The translations under genes were made by a program, and so were the position numbers. DNA of 64,000 nucleotides, taken from positions 1,302,001 to 1,366,000 of the forward strand of contig WBMQ01000011.1 in the NCBI GenBank assembly GCA_016630905.1. The letters run 5' to 3'. The DNA is from Capillidium heterosporum (taxonomy: Eukaryota > Entomophthoromycota > Entomophthoromycetes > Entomophthorales > Capillidiaceae). Shown here one piece after another: positions 1 to 11,314 of this stretch (its first letter is position 1; every line of letters begins with the position of its first letter). The notes beneath the pieces were generated by a model. That model made no database searches. It saw nothing but the letters and a program-made list of their open reading frames with translations, and was not told the DNA's origin.

Positions 1-1742
1 TCATTGGTCTCACATCTTCAAAATTGAGATAAAGCATGGGTCTCCACAATCACAAATACATCGTCCAAATCTGGTATTTATGTTAGTATTCAAGCTGATG
101 GTTCTAGGCTATAGAAGATCCTTGGTTTTACTGTCATAGTAGTCGTCGAAGTCAGATATGTTTATTTTGTTTTGAAAAAGGTCAGGCCTTGTAATTTTAT
201 AGTTTAAAATTCACTAAACTTATAGTAAATGATATATTAGTAGTTGAATTTTGGTAATGATGCCTTATTTACTATAGTTTAAATAGATTAAATTGCTTTT
301 AACTTCCAAATAATCCCTACAATGAGACCTAACTCTCTATAATTCATTTCTTATAATTTTTACTTATATAATGTATATCGTATTAGGATATAGAAATAGT
401 TCTAAATATATCAGTTTTCAAAGTTATGGGAAGTGGAAGGTTCCTTTTGTTAGCATATACAAACCTAAGTTCAAAAATAAAATGCCTTTAGATTTGTAGC
501 ATCATCACCTTTATCAAATCTACAGTTTTCTAAGCTTGATGTGATAGATTTTGTTGATGGGTTTTTTACTACACTTTATTATAAATCCAATATTTATAGT
601 CATAAATGTACAATTTACTTCAGCAGCCTTCAATTACGTTTACATTTGTCTTTAAAGCTATGTGGTGCTTACCTGTTAAAATTCATTGAGTAATATATAT
701 CATCAATATATAGGGGCATTAAATGAACTTAATTTATATGAAGTAAAGGGTAGAATATATGCATTTTTATGATGGAATAGGCTGGAAAGCTAAAGGTAAA
801 GCGTGGCTAAGGCTTAAGAAAGCTAAGCCTACTTTCCAGTTTACAATTCATTGGGTAAAACTAAAGCTAGAAAAACTTTTAGGATGCATACCTATATAAG
901 TACTTTAAAAATACTGCTACTATTCAAAATATACTAGCAAAAATTTAAAGTAGGAGTTTGTTTTGATAGAGTAACTAAGCATATGTTACTAAAAGCTAAG
1001 GATTCCACTCTTGGTAGTAGTTTTGGTTACGATGGTTATTAAAGCTTCATCATCAAACTTTGAGCTAACCATTCCAGCATTGATTTCATTGAGGAGATCG
1101 ATACAGCAATAAAAAGATTGTACACAAGATTATCACTACTTTCAAGCTTGTAATTAGAGAGACCAGGCCTATTTCTAAACTCACCATAGCCATGAATATA
1201 TTTGGAGTTGACCTATACACGTACATCATCAACTACAGTACCAGGCAAATAAATAAATACAAATCTAATATTGATATCAATTCATCAAAACTTTAAAACA
1301 AAGAATCCCCAGAATTCCAAATATATTTTCAAATCTACGAACTGAGTAGGCATTATATAGCTAATCCCAAACTAAACTATCCCATCGATATATTTGTGAA
1401 TATAGCTGTTGAAATCAGTTATATATATTTAGTTTCGAAAAAAATTTATAAATTCTATATTTTATACCCAACTATCAAGCTTTTACTCAATAATATTTTT
1501 GTAATACAGTTTTCAGTAATAATAGTTTAATTGGTTGGTATTTAACAACAGGAGGTTTATTTAGCTTGTAATATACCTCAACAGTACTACTTAAAAGTTT
1601 GCTTAAATCATCGTATTCTTCATCACGTAGTTTAAGTTTATATAGCTTTAGGCTATATAGGTATATATAGGTTAGTTATTAAAGGCAAAGTATATAATAG
1701 ATAAAAAAATCAACATTAAGCTATATATATACTCATTTGTTA
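1..1742. other. AT-rich intergenic sequence, no gene seen
   Basis: No reading frame of useful length, no splice-flanked exon and no RNA gene could be recognised on either strand. The sequence is strongly AT-rich with many short TATA-like tracts. It ends where the first inverted-repeat arm begins. Confidence 0.5.
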
Positions 1743-3240
1743 AGTTCTGTGAAGCTTACTCAGAAATATATGTGAAACTCTATATCACCAATATCTAAGC
1801 AATTAATGGATTTAGTTAGAGTGATAAGAAGGATGTATTTCTCATTGTTGAAGTAACCTAGTTCTTATAGATATAGTTGGAGTCGGAGTTGAAAACATTT
1901 AAACTTGTCATTCAATTCAAAAGTGGATATCAAACACACACAGCTTTATTGTAGGCTATCATATGAAATACTTTGCCCATTTAATTTCGAATATGCTGTA
2001 TATCGAATCCATATCAGTGTAGATCGGAAGAACACAAAGATTAAGATAGGACATAGCCATATACAATCTACTTCAAAGTAGTACTCTAAGGACTCATGGA
2101 AAGTCTAATTTGACAAAATAGTTGGGACAAGCATTATTGGTTTGATACATAAAGCTTGAAGCCTTGACACATCTATTACACTAAACCTTGAAACCCACCC
2201 AACTTTAACTTTTACAACCAGCTATTTTAGCCAGTCTCCTTGCCAACTGCTCTAAGAAAGGTGGTTCATAGTTACTGCTGTTCGTGCTTACAAATTTTAC
2301 TACTTGGGTTTGCTGCTCTATAGCTGGGTATCTTACATAACAAAAGAATAGATATGAGTGAAAGCAAAAGTAGAGGTGGAAAGCTGAAGGAATCTAGAAG
2401 ATATAAAGGAAATTTGGATATTTTATAGTATTCAATCGTTTACAGTTCCAATCTTCTAGTCTAGCATCGTTTTTACATCATCATAAACCCACCTCTACTG
2501 CCAGTTTAATACGTGTATCTGCAGTTCCAATCAGCTAACAAATCTAACATATTCGGTTTGAAGCACAAGAGCTTTTGCTTATGATCCTATATACACTTAC
2601 TAGTATGCTTGGTACTGATGCAAAGCACAAATGGTTTACACAAGCGGTAATAGTGGTGCCTGGAAGTACAGGTGTTGGATGAGGCTTAGTCCATAGAAGT
2701 TGGGTAAACTCACTTGAGTCGCTTTATGGATGTAAGATGTAGAGGTCGACTAGGTTGCACGCGCTGCTCATTTTTAAGTTAGAAGCTTATCGATAACAAA
2801 CTTTAGAGCATGCTTATATAAGGCTGGTTATAGTTAAAATACAGGTAAACTAAAGAAACATAATTTATCTGCACTTAGCATAAAAGCACGGGCCAAGTTA
2901 TGGCAATGGTCTTACATTCGATAGCTTTATCTTTAGGTATGGTGACGACTAGGATCCCATTCTCATGTTTGGCATATGTTTCCTCGATAATAACGCCATT
3001 GGGTGAGTTTACATGGCGGCAGAAGGTATCGAATATGCGACTTGCAGCACATAGGAACTTCAGTTTGTGGATATCCTCTGCATGTTTGAACTCGTCATAG
3101 ACCTGGATACGTTTAGATGTGGTATCGAGGTGAATATCCTCTTTCTTGGCACCAGGTAATTTGACGTAGACTTTGGAGTTCTTTTCGGTTTTAGGGATGA
3201 TGTACTGATTGGTCATTGAGGTAGTGTCGTTTAACTTTAT
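1743..3240. repeat. Left arm of 1,498-bp inverted repeat IR1
   Basis: This block is the reverse complement of 12437-13934, with the same length and only scattered differences (roughly 99% identity by eye). It contains a whole Hsp20-type gene plus about 1.1 kb of its 3' flank. Identity stops abruptly at both edges: at the outer edge after the run read as CACAGAACT, and at the inner edge just upstream of the Hsp20 start. The arms are separated by 9,196 bp. No terminal inverted repeats, transposase or target-site duplication were seen, so it looks like a segmental duplication rather than a mobile element. Confidence 0.9.
2875..3216 (-). CDS. Small heat-shock protein (Hsp20/alpha-crystallin family), copy 1
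   Basis: Intronless, 113 aa. The protein matches the alpha-crystallin domain: an early LPGAKKEDIHLD segment (the family's LPG-x-KKEDI strand), a central segment around residues 30-60, then ENGILVVTIPK near residues 86-96 (the conserved ENGVL-V-T-IPK strand), followed by an I-A-I element that could serve as the IxI dimer-contact motif. Such proteins hold unfolding clients in an ATP-independent way. It is short: almost the entire chain is the core domain, with no usable N-terminal arm. The copy at 12461-12802 differs by one residue (Glu here, Asp there, position 11). The 5' end faces the spacer that holds the ML-domain and Num1-like genes. Heat regulation is not evident from the sequence. Confidence 0.75.
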   Translation of the reverse strand: MTNQYIIPKTEKNSKVYVKLPGAKKEDIHLDTTSKRIQVYDEFKHAEDIHKLKFLCAASRIFDTFCRHVNSPNGVIIEETYAKHENGILVVTIPKDKAIECKTIAITWPVLLC

Positions 3241-4928
3241 ATAGGTTGAATTCTCAATTCTCCAACTTGGATTGGAAAAGATTGTTCGAATTAAAGTCGA
3301 GGTAAGCGTATATGTCGAAAATTTTTAGTTGAAAGATGTGGATCTCAATTTTTATAGTTAAGCATATATCAAGCTTATAATCGCTAGTTTTTTAAAATAT
3401 CAGTTAGTGACATTTACTTGGCTCACTAAAGTTTACTATAGTGTATTATTTATACTATCTTTCGTATGGTAGCTGTCAGTGACTAGTAGATTATTATTTA
3501 ATTTCAATTCAAATCTTAAATTTTACATGAATTGGTAAATTAAGTTTACTCAACTACATAAATGTTTTCTGATTGCTTGCAGCTGATGTCCGAAGATGGA
3601 CTCCTTATCAAAAACTTTTTCAAAGGTAACTGAACAACTATTCACTTTAGATATTCTATTCTTCACCTCATACTTTAATTGCGTTATATTTTAGTATATA
3701 TAAGTGAAAATAACTGATAGCATTTTAGTGAGATGTCAAAATATCTTTCAAATTTCAAGTCACCGAACCTACTAGCAGTATGTTTTAAATATACCTCTTA
3801 TCCCAGATTATTATTAGTATATTTATCCAATTCAAGGGACTGCCTTTCTGAGTATAGATATAGCTCAATAAAATACCGTAATCTAATTTGATTTCCTTTG
3901 ATCAGATTGTTAGAGCTCGGCTTGAATGGTCTAAATGCCAAGCAGCACTTCCGAACAGCTCTTTGATACCTTTATTGTGTGGAAGATTTTTATCGGTTAT
4001 CATGTGTACACCCCGATACAACCGATTACCAGTCCTAGTTTTCTAAGAATATAGACCTATGGAATGACCACATGCTCTCATTTATATTGGATATTTCACG
4101 CTAATAAAATTTTGCCTTTTATGGTAGTCTAAGTTGGCTCATTTATTAGCTTACCAGAAAAGGTCCATCAGGTCTATTAGTTCTTTATTGAATGTTCTTA
4201 TCATTAAGACCTGTAGATAGTATTTTCGCATTTATAAATATAAACATTCCCATTATATAGTATATTTTATAAAACCTCCACAAACATGTATTTTTATTAT
4301 AATTGAAAGCACAAGATATAAAATTTACTTATGCTGTTAAATTGATTTTTATATCCATTACTCTCACTACTGATTCATAAGCTGTTGTTTCAATGGTTTC
4401 GATAAAAAGAAAAGTATAGTATGGCTGTGTCGAGTCATCTAGAATCCCAACACTGTAAATGAAGACTCCACGTATGTCAAATTAATGGTAGTATACATCA
4501 TGTGTCTAATTATGTAACTATAAATATGTCTTCTATTTGGATTAGTTTTACTATTCTTCGCCTTCTCCATTTCCTAGTGAGCACATGGCTTCAAATGCCC
4601 TTATGAAATATTTTTATAGGGTAAAAGGGTTGTATAAGAACTCCGGGCGGTCCATTAAGAAAAATTAACCTCGTGGTATATTTCATAGATTAATAATGAT
4701 TCGTTTATTGGATGGTAATATGGCTATAGTCGGTAGATTCATTGGAATTTCTGCCAGCCACTTTTAAATTTTGTATCTGTCAAAATCTACCTTCCTAAAT
4801 AGTATTACGTCTCAGTCAAGGTCCCAAACCTTCTATATTAAGCATTTCATACTTCGTGGAGCACGGTAGGTGCTTATCAATGACTATATTTAGATAAACA
4901 TCGTTTAGAATTCCGAAAATTGGATCGA
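3241..4928. other. Intergenic, no gene seen
   Basis: AT-rich sequence between the first Hsp20-type copy and the ML-domain gene. No coding exon or RNA gene recognised. The first 200-300 bases may be weakly similar to the sequence upstream of the second Hsp20 copy, as if the duplication were once longer. Confidence 0.4.
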
Positions 4929-4936
4929 TATAAAAG
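4929..4936 (+). promoter_or_regulatory. TATA box of the ML-domain gene
   Basis: The octamer TATAAAAG lies 54 bases upstream of the ATG at 4983, followed by a purine-rich GGGAGACAGAAG stretch and an A-rich leader ending ACAAAAAATAACG before the start codon. A strong TATA match with a short leader suits a highly expressed secreted protein. Confidence 0.6.
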
Positions 4937-4982
4937 GGAGACAGAAGATTGGTATTCTAACCATCAATAACAAAAAATAACG

Positions 4983-5483
4983 ATGCAGTTCTTCAAAGCT
5001 TTCTCTCTTATGGCCCTTACCAACGGCATTCTTTCTCAGCTCAATGTCAAACTGCCAGTCGTCAACGACGCCGTAACCTTCGCCAGCTGCAAGGCCATCA
5101 CTGACGATATTGTCTACGACTGTGGATCTCCCAGCGACGCCTTCATCATCAAAAAAGTAATCCTTACCCCCAGAAGACCTAAGAAGGGTTCTAACTTGAC
5201 CATAAACCTGATTGGAGATGTCAAAGAGACTATCGTCGACGGTTCAACTGGACACGCTACCGCCAAACTTGGATTCTTCACCGTCTCAGATGAGGACTAC
5301 GATTTCTGCAAGGAGTCCGCTGAGAACGGTCAAAAGTGTCCTATTGAGAAGGGACCCTTTAATGCCACCAACACCTATCACATCAAGGACAGCTATCCAA
5401 GCGGTAACTACGTCGTCGACGCCTACGCTCACCTCCCCAACAAGAAGCAGATTTCCCGTATCCAGCTCAAGTTTAAACTTTAG
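4983..5483 (+). CDS. Secreted ML-domain (NPC2-like) lipid-binding protein
   Basis: Intronless, 166 aa, with a hydrophobic N-terminal signal peptide (about residues 1-18, MQFFKAFSLMALTNGILS). The mature part has the MD-2-related lipid-recognition pattern: Cys36, Cys47 in a YDCG context, then Cys109 and Cys119 in DYDFCK and GQKCP, with alternating beta strands ending in an I-x-L-x-F-K-L strand. ML proteins are small beta-sandwich carriers of sterols or phospholipids. Fungal relatives are described as phosphatidylglycerol/phosphatidylinositol transfer proteins, and several secreted forms are known. Two N-glycosylation sequons (NLT near 71, NAT near 127) agree with passage through the secretory pathway. 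Codon use is C-rich at third positions, unlike the AT-rich surroundings, which suggests high expression. The exact lipid ligand cannot be read from the sequence. Confidence 0.82.
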   Translation: MQFFKAFSLMALTNGILSQLNVKLPVVNDAVTFASCKAITDDIVYDCGSPSDAFIIKKVILTPRRPKKGSNLTINLIGDVKETIVDGSTGHATAKLGFFTVSDEDYDFCKESAENGQKCPIEKGPFNATNTYHIKDSYPSGNYVVDAYAHLPNKKQISRIQLKFKL

Positions 5484-7699
5484 TTTTAATATATATTAAA
5501 ATTCCATACTTGAATATAGATTTTCATATAAATATATATATATGTTGTTATTTTCAATTTCAAAGTGGTTTTTTTTGAATCTATTAATTATTTTATCGAA
5601 TAACTTGGGCGATTTATTCATAGCAATAAAGCGAATTTAAATATTTAGAAACAGTACCAAATATGCGCAATTAGAATACAAAGAATACGAATAGTTATTT
5701 GGATCCACTACTAGTTTGAAATGTCAAAGGAACTCGATCAACACAAACAGAACTGATCAGTTGAGGCAGTCTCTCATCTATTACACTCAAATGGGTACTC
5801 GGAAAATATAATGATATCCAAAACGCTTATTCCTTCAAATTCCTTATAAACATGTTGTAAGCCTTCCTACTATCGCTCTAGCAGAAGTATAAAAATATCC
5901 TATACCTGTTCTGTCGGGAAAGCCAAATGGCTAGAAAGGGTGTAGACGCCCGATCTATCTATATACATCCGTCTATTTATAGGCTAGGAACATTGTCCTA
6001 GAATTTATACAACCATGATGTTGAGAATTGGTTTATCGTCAATCCACTTTAAGTTCAGATATTCTTCAGGAAAATTTCATCAAAAGACACCTTACATTTA
6101 AGCGATCTAAACTCATTGGGACGGTGCCCTTCAATTGAAAGTCTAGTTCCACACCGACGAAACCAACGCTACGATCCCGTTATTGGTTGTAGGGACCCGA
6201 AACTGATTAATTGCTTCGAATTAATTATAGGTTTGCAGTTTGTATCGAAATATACTGCAAATTTTTAACCTAATAAGGTTACACAACCAACAAATTAACA
6301 AAGTAATGGAAGTGACACGCTTCCATCTACTTAAAGTTAAAGCACTTGAACGGCACTAACCTTAGAATAGCAACCAAATAGATGAAGTTATCTCTAATTA
6401 AAATCTATGCAAGTTGCTTTACATACTTGTAAACAAAGTGGCTTTAGATCTTATAACTTTATTCGAGAACGAGTGTCACTTTGTTCGGAATTACCGGCAT
6501 CGTATTTACAAAGCATTTATAAGTAAACATAGATTTTCTGCACAAACAACCCATCCAGCTTCAACACAAGATGTATTTTTGTAAAGGAATATCCGTCTCA
6601 GAACCTATATTTATATTGAGTATTTTTATATGAAACCCGCTAACAAGGCTGCTCAAATTGCAAATTGAAACATCTCTAGCAGCTTCACAAAATGTAATAG
6701 CATATGATCTAGAATTTCCCCTATACAAGGACTGGTTCCAAATCCTCCAACTGTTGGTCCTTGGCAAGTGTGTAAGCCCAATAAAGCACTATACCGTTAT
6801 ACTTTTAAATTTGACATTGGTGCAGTTGCGGCTTTAAATTGCAGATGCTGAAAAAGCCTACGCCTACAGTCAAGACTAATAAACGTAGACGAGGCAGTGG
6901 TGTTGATGATGATGGAATCTGTACCCCTAAATAAACCGATATGGCCAAGTCAAACGCTATGTACACCCCTTTTCAAAGTGAACAGGTTGCACTCAAACCA
7001 GACTAAAATTTGAAAGCCCTTACCCAAACTTACAACTTCACAACACGCGAAAATGGAGACAAAAGAAGATTTTACAACTCAGGTTTGAAGCAATCTCCTT
7101 ATTTTCCTTTAATAGGGCTGCTCCTTATGCAGCTTACGGATTGGACTACTATGAGTAAACCAAGTTTCGAATACAAGCATTAATGAAAATCTTAGCTTAT
7201 AAAACCCCACAATATAGTCCATGGCATGATACCTATCTTTAAACGGTGGTACTCCAATAAAGAGAAATGATGTCAAGCACCATCCTGTCAATCAATAAGT
7301 CTGCCAAATGGAAATAAACTTGGGTATTTATGGAATGAATTATTTCTTAATCGGGATAAATTATCTAATTCCAGACTTAAATTGGAAGGGAATTTCATCC
7401 CAACCTCTCCAGTAAAATTTTAGTTGTCAGTTTGGAGCAAATTCGATTGGAATTTGGTAGGGTTGAACTGGATTAGACAGTAATGTTCTAATCGAATTGG
7501 TTCGTTTCTTATTCCTACAAACCCAAATCTAAGCTGAAAACGAACTGTTTTAAAGTCGATCCGTGATCCCCTATATTTTTTTACATAGCAGGGTTTTTCC
7601 TTTCTCTTGGTTCTACCTACTCTACCTAATTCTATTCCCCACCCTGCCCTACAAGTCAAGTCAACCAAATAGTTTCGATTCCATCTTAACTCGACAACG
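5484..7699. other. Intergenic, one orphan exon candidate
   Basis: A 2.2-kb AT-rich gap between the ML-domain gene and the Num1-like gene. The only coding-like item is the short splice-flanked frame at 6845-6934, listed separately. Short open frames on the minus strand (6561-6767, 7109-7291) show no recognisable protein features. The last 300 bases before 7700 probably contain the promoter of the Num1-like gene and have pyrimidine-rich stretches. Confidence 0.4.
6845..6934 (+). other. Possible orphan terminal exon, basic peptide
   Basis: A 29-codon open frame (MLKKPTPTVKTNKRRRGSG...) begins directly after a good acceptor (TTTAAATTGCAG) and ends in TAA. The composition is lysine/arginine-rich with a KRRR cluster like a nuclear localisation signal, then an Asp run. 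No upstream exon could be found, so it could be the last exon of a decayed gene or simply chance. Confidence 0.2.
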
Positions 7700-10600
7700 A
7701 TGACTTCCATCAGCCCACAACTTGAAACAATAGCCTCCAACCTCAACCTGGTTGGGAGCCCCGAAGACCTACTAACGACGACACTACGCAACAACTTTTA
7801 CGAACACAACGACATATCGAAATCAGCAAACGACATCCCCGGCATATCGGAGGAAGATGAGCGGAATCAGAGGGTGCTCTCCAAGATGCGCCAATTTATC
7901 GAAAAATACCAGAGCATAGAGCATATGCTACCACCTCTAGACCTATCCAAGGTTGCCGAGTACTCGTGCTCCGGTATTCTATCCAAGGACGAGCTGAAAA
8001 TGTTCATGCAGCCGGGTATCAGCCCCATAACCTGCTCGCACCCTGATGCGCCTAAGATGCAGGGGGATGAGATGGAGGTTGGTGCTGACTTGGCTGCAAT
8101 GCTCCTGGTCCAAGTCAAGATCCTCCAACAGCGTGCAATTCTGTCCGAGGACAGGGCCAACCTGACGGAGCAAGAGCTGGCCGAAGTAAACCAGGAGTTA
8201 AAACGAGCCTATCAGAGATACGAATCGTTGCACTCGACCCAACAAGCTTCCCAGGATCAAGTATGGGACTTGGAACTGCACATCCAGGATCTCAACTCAC
8301 AAATCGACACCCTACTAACTTCCAACCGAGACATAACCGAGGAAAATAAAGCCATATCGAAGAGGCTGGCAAACGCCTCTGACACCATCCACCACCTGAA
8401 GACGAGAGAGACTGAGCTGACCGAAGCTTTGGACAACGGTATGAAGAAGTATAACCGGGACACTCAGAATTTGAGGCAGACTATATTGAAGATGCACGAG
8501 GACCTAAACACACTCGAAAGGGAGAATTCAGTGTCACCGTCTCCTTCTGTCTACTCTTATAGCAAGTACGAGTCGAGTCAAGATGACTTGACCTTCCCAT
8601 CGGCGCCATTGCCATCGGACAGTACCCCGGTGCAGGTCTACCGTTCCTCTCCACTAAAGAAGGAGACTGAGTGCTCTAACGATGATGAGGAGGACCATAT
8701 CCAGTCGCTGGACAACTATATTGACTACAAGTCACGATCCCGCAGTAAGAGGACGGAATACCGAAGGCCATCTAACCCTGATAGTGGTTACTGTGACTCA
8801 TCGAGTCGGGCTCAGTATAGTGATAGCGATAATTTCGAATCCCAGTTAAGAAAAACGAGTCGGGATCGGAATTTCAGACTATCTGATATGCCTATGAAGC
8901 ATAGTAATACTAGCGGTAGTATGACGATGGAACAACACTACCCGCGTAGCCACAGTCACGCCTCGAGTCGTTCATCGAGCAGCCGGCGTAAGAGTAGTTT
9001 CATCCGTGAAAGTGAAGATTGGCGTCATACCGACCACCAGTCCAACCGCCTCGACTCGCCAGCTTTCACACCTCGACCCACTAAAACTAAACTAAAGCAT
9101 AAGGAAAATAAGAAGGAAAAGATTGACCGTTATGTTGAACAACATGAGCCTGAACGTGAACGCAGAGAACCTAAGGAGCCTGAGCTATCAAAGAAGGAGT
9201 TGCACCGACTCGAAGCTGTATCCAGGCTAACAAAGTCTCAAGTAAAATCGACTCGACGTCATAGCCAGTTTCACTCTCCAAAAGGCAGTTCTGACAGCAT
9301 GTACCATTCCTCCTACTATACGCCAAAAACCCACTTGGACTCCCAATCGGAGAGTGAGGAGTATTCCGAAAATGAGGAGGAGAGTGAAGAGGAGGAACGA
9401 TACGAAACCAAGATCCGGAAGAATACCGACAAGAAGTCCAAACGGCATTCGACATATCAATTGAGGACTTACGAGCTGGTTATGCCTGACTCTAAATCCA
9501 AATCAAGATCGGCGGGACGTAGTACCAAACTTAAAGCTAACCGAGCTTCTGTTATTACGTTCTTAGATCCCGAGTACGTCCAACCCCAACCTAAGCAGAA
9601 GATGATCAAGGAAAAGGAAAGGGAGAAGTTAAAGAAAGCTAATAGGAAATCCAGTCACATGGTCAGCGTCAACCGAGGTAGGGACTCCAAGGTAGCGTCG
9701 CGAATCTTTAGCATGGGCGACCAACTGCTGTTGCAGGAGATCGTACAGGTTGATGACAAAAATAGTACCGAGGAGGAGGAGACTGAAGAAAGTGAGGAGG
9801 AGTATGAACAGCCTAGTATTATTGTTGTCAACTCCAAGATGAACAGCCGACACTCTACCCCATTGCAGTCGAAACGGGCAAGTCGGAACGTATCCCCAGC
9901 TCAGCCCCGAATTACTAACCGGGTCCTCTCACCACCCCGAGCTAAGGTCAGCTCCCCACTCCAATCCAGAATGTCGAGTCACAACAGCACCCCTCGTGCA
10001 CTATCTCCTATCTCACGTGTCACCGTCGAATCAGTAGTGCCTATGGTCGTGCCCCTGAAGCAGCAATCCGACAGCGAACCTGAAATTGAAGATGAACTTA
10101 CCGAAGAACCCGAGGCTATCCAAGAACAAGATGAACCTACTATTGGGCCAGTTTTGGAACCGGTTGTCGAAGTCCAGATTGAAAGTACTGTCAACCCACA
10201 AGTCAATAAATTGCACCAAGTTATACCGGAAGCCTCCGTAATCTCGTTGAAGGAGGCGTTGAACTCACCACTACCCCCACCCAGGATTCCCAACCTAACT
10301 TCCCAACGCACCACCACCCTCTCCTCTGTAAACTCAGTACCCAATCTCAGCAAGTCGACCCCCCTATCCCAACTCTCATCGCTACCAGCCATGTCGCTGA
10401 AGTCCCAGTCTAGCGATTCGCTGGCCCTCAACCAGAACTCCATCTCCCAGTACTCGACCGTAGAACCCACCCCTGTCATCGGCGTCGGTGGTGGATACCT
10501 TGCTGACGTCGCCATCTCAATCCAGGTGACCATGGTTGGTCAGTTCTTGTACAAATCGACGCGCTCCCTGTTGGGCCAGGAGCGTCGCAAGCTGAAGTAC

Positions 10601-11314
10601 GTGTGGATCAACCCCCAGCAGAAGTATCTGTACTGGTGCGATGTCGACCCTGGTACCCAACGCAGTTTGTTCATGTCGTCCAATGGCAAGCGTAACGGGT
10701 GTAGATCCGCCTTTATTAGATCCATTCGCATGGTTCCTGACAACTGGACCCCCGAACCCAGCGGTATGTCCTTCAACACTAACGCCAACAAGGCGGGGTC
10801 GTTAAGTCCACTCGGCATTGGACCTAGCAGTAATAATCACTACGGCAGCAATAGCCGTGGTGTACCTCCCCTCAGTCTCATCATTGAAACACCAACCAAG
10901 GACATCAAACTCAAGGCTCAGGATGAGAATTCGCACAACATCTGGGAGTTGGCTTTGACCTACTTGCAGTCGACCGTACCTACCTCGTTAAGCATGGGTG
11001 GTACTACTAACACCAACTCGGCCAAGCAGAGTAGCGAATCCAGACCAACTACCTCCAACGGAACCTCTAACAACCACTCGCGTCAACCTACCGCGACCTC
11101 GACCTCCAATTCTAGCGTCATCTCTAGTATGCACGACCGTAGTAACGTCAGTGACGTAGCTAGCTCTAAAGCTAGCCAAAGTGGCGTCCCCACCTCCTAT
11201 CAGAGTAGTTACGCCACCCAACTTAGCGTCAGTGGTATCCAACGAGGACTCTTCATACCTACCCCCACCAAGAACAAGCGACGCAGTGTCTTCTCCAACA
11301 GGGGCCACTGGTAG
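7700..11314 (+). CDS. Num1/Mcp5-like cortical anchor with C-terminal PH domain
   Basis: Intronless, 1,204 aa. Residues about 125-280 are a long charged coiled coil (heptad-like LLVQVKILQQRA... through the TLERE stretch). Residues about 280-930 are low-complexity and Ser/Arg/Glu-rich, with acidic patches such as EEEETEESEEEYEQ and repeated short S-x-x-S-P-type segments, and are probably disordered. Residues about 935-1090 form a PH domain of the Num1/Mcp5 type, with GQFLYKSTR, the RKLKYVWINP strand, YLYWCDVDP, and a closing helix NIWELALTYLQS. In yeasts this family sits at the plasma membrane through PIP2 binding and anchors dynein and mitochondria. This architecture (coiled coil first, PH last) is the same, but the protein is much shorter than budding-yeast Num1 and shows no long tandem repeats. 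The tail after the PH domain is Ser/Thr/Asn-rich. The ATG at 7700 is the first in-frame start. Codons are GC-richer than the flanks. Confidence 0.8.
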   Translation: MTSISPQLETIASNLNLVGSPEDLLTTTLRNNFYEHNDISKSANDIPGISEEDERNQRVLSKMRQFIEKYQSIEHMLPPLDLSKVAEYSCSGILSKDELKMFMQPGISPITCSHPDAPKMQGDEMEVGADLAAMLLVQVKILQQRAILSEDRANLTEQELAEVNQELKRAYQRYESLHSTQQASQDQVWDLELHIQDLNSQIDTLLTSNRDITEENKAISKRLANASDTIHHLKTRETELTEALDNGMKKYNRDTQNLRQTILKMHEDLNTLERENSVSPSPSVYSYSKYESSQDDLTFPSAPLPSDSTPVQVYRSSPLKKETECSNDDEEDHIQSLDNYIDYKSRSRSKRTEYRRPSNPDSGYCDSSSRAQYSDSDNFESQLRKTSRDRNFRLSDMPMKHSNTSGSMTMEQHYPRSHSHASSRSSSSRRKSSFIRESEDWRHTDHQSNRLDSPAFTPRPTKTKLKHKENKKEKIDRYVEQHEPERERREPKEPELSKKELHRLEAVSRLTKSQVKSTRRHSQFHSPKGSSDSMYHSSYYTPKTHLDSQSESEEYSENEEESEEEERYETKIRKNTDKKSKRHSTYQLRTYELVMPDSKSKSRSAGRSTKLKANRASVITFLDPEYVQPQPKQKMIKEKEREKLKKANRKSSHMVSVNRGRDSKVASRIFSMGDQLLLQEIVQVDDKNSTEEEETEESEEEYEQPSIIVVNSKMNSRHSTPLQSKRASRNVSPAQPRITNRVLSPPRAKVSSPLQSRMSSHNSTPRALSPISRVTVESVVPMVVPLKQQSDSEPEIEDELTEEPEAIQEQDEPTIGPVLEPVVEVQIESTVNPQVNKLHQVIPEASVISLKEALNSPLPPPRIPNLTSQRTTTLSSVNSVPNLSKSTPLSQLSSLPAMSLKSQSSDSLALNQNSISQYSTVEPTPVIGVGGGYLADVAISIQVTMVGQFLYKSTRSLLGQERRKLKYVWINPQQKYLYWCDVDPGTQRSLFMSSNGKRNGCRSAFIRSIRMVPDNWTPEPSGMSFNTNANKAGSLSPLGIGPSSNNHYGSNSRGVPPLSLIIETPTKDIKLKAQDENSHNIWELALTYLQSTVPTSLSMGGTTNTNSAKQSSESRPTTSNGTSNNHSRQPTATSTSNSSVISSMHDRSNVSDVASSKASQSGVPTSYQSSYATQLSVSGIQRGLFIPTPTKNKRRSVFSNRGHW

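Noticed and set aside
9979-10533. Long minus-strand open frame (184 codons) opposite the Num1-like gene
   Set aside because: It is an antisense shadow of a Ser/Pro-rich coding region; its own composition shows no domain and the sense frame is clearly coding.
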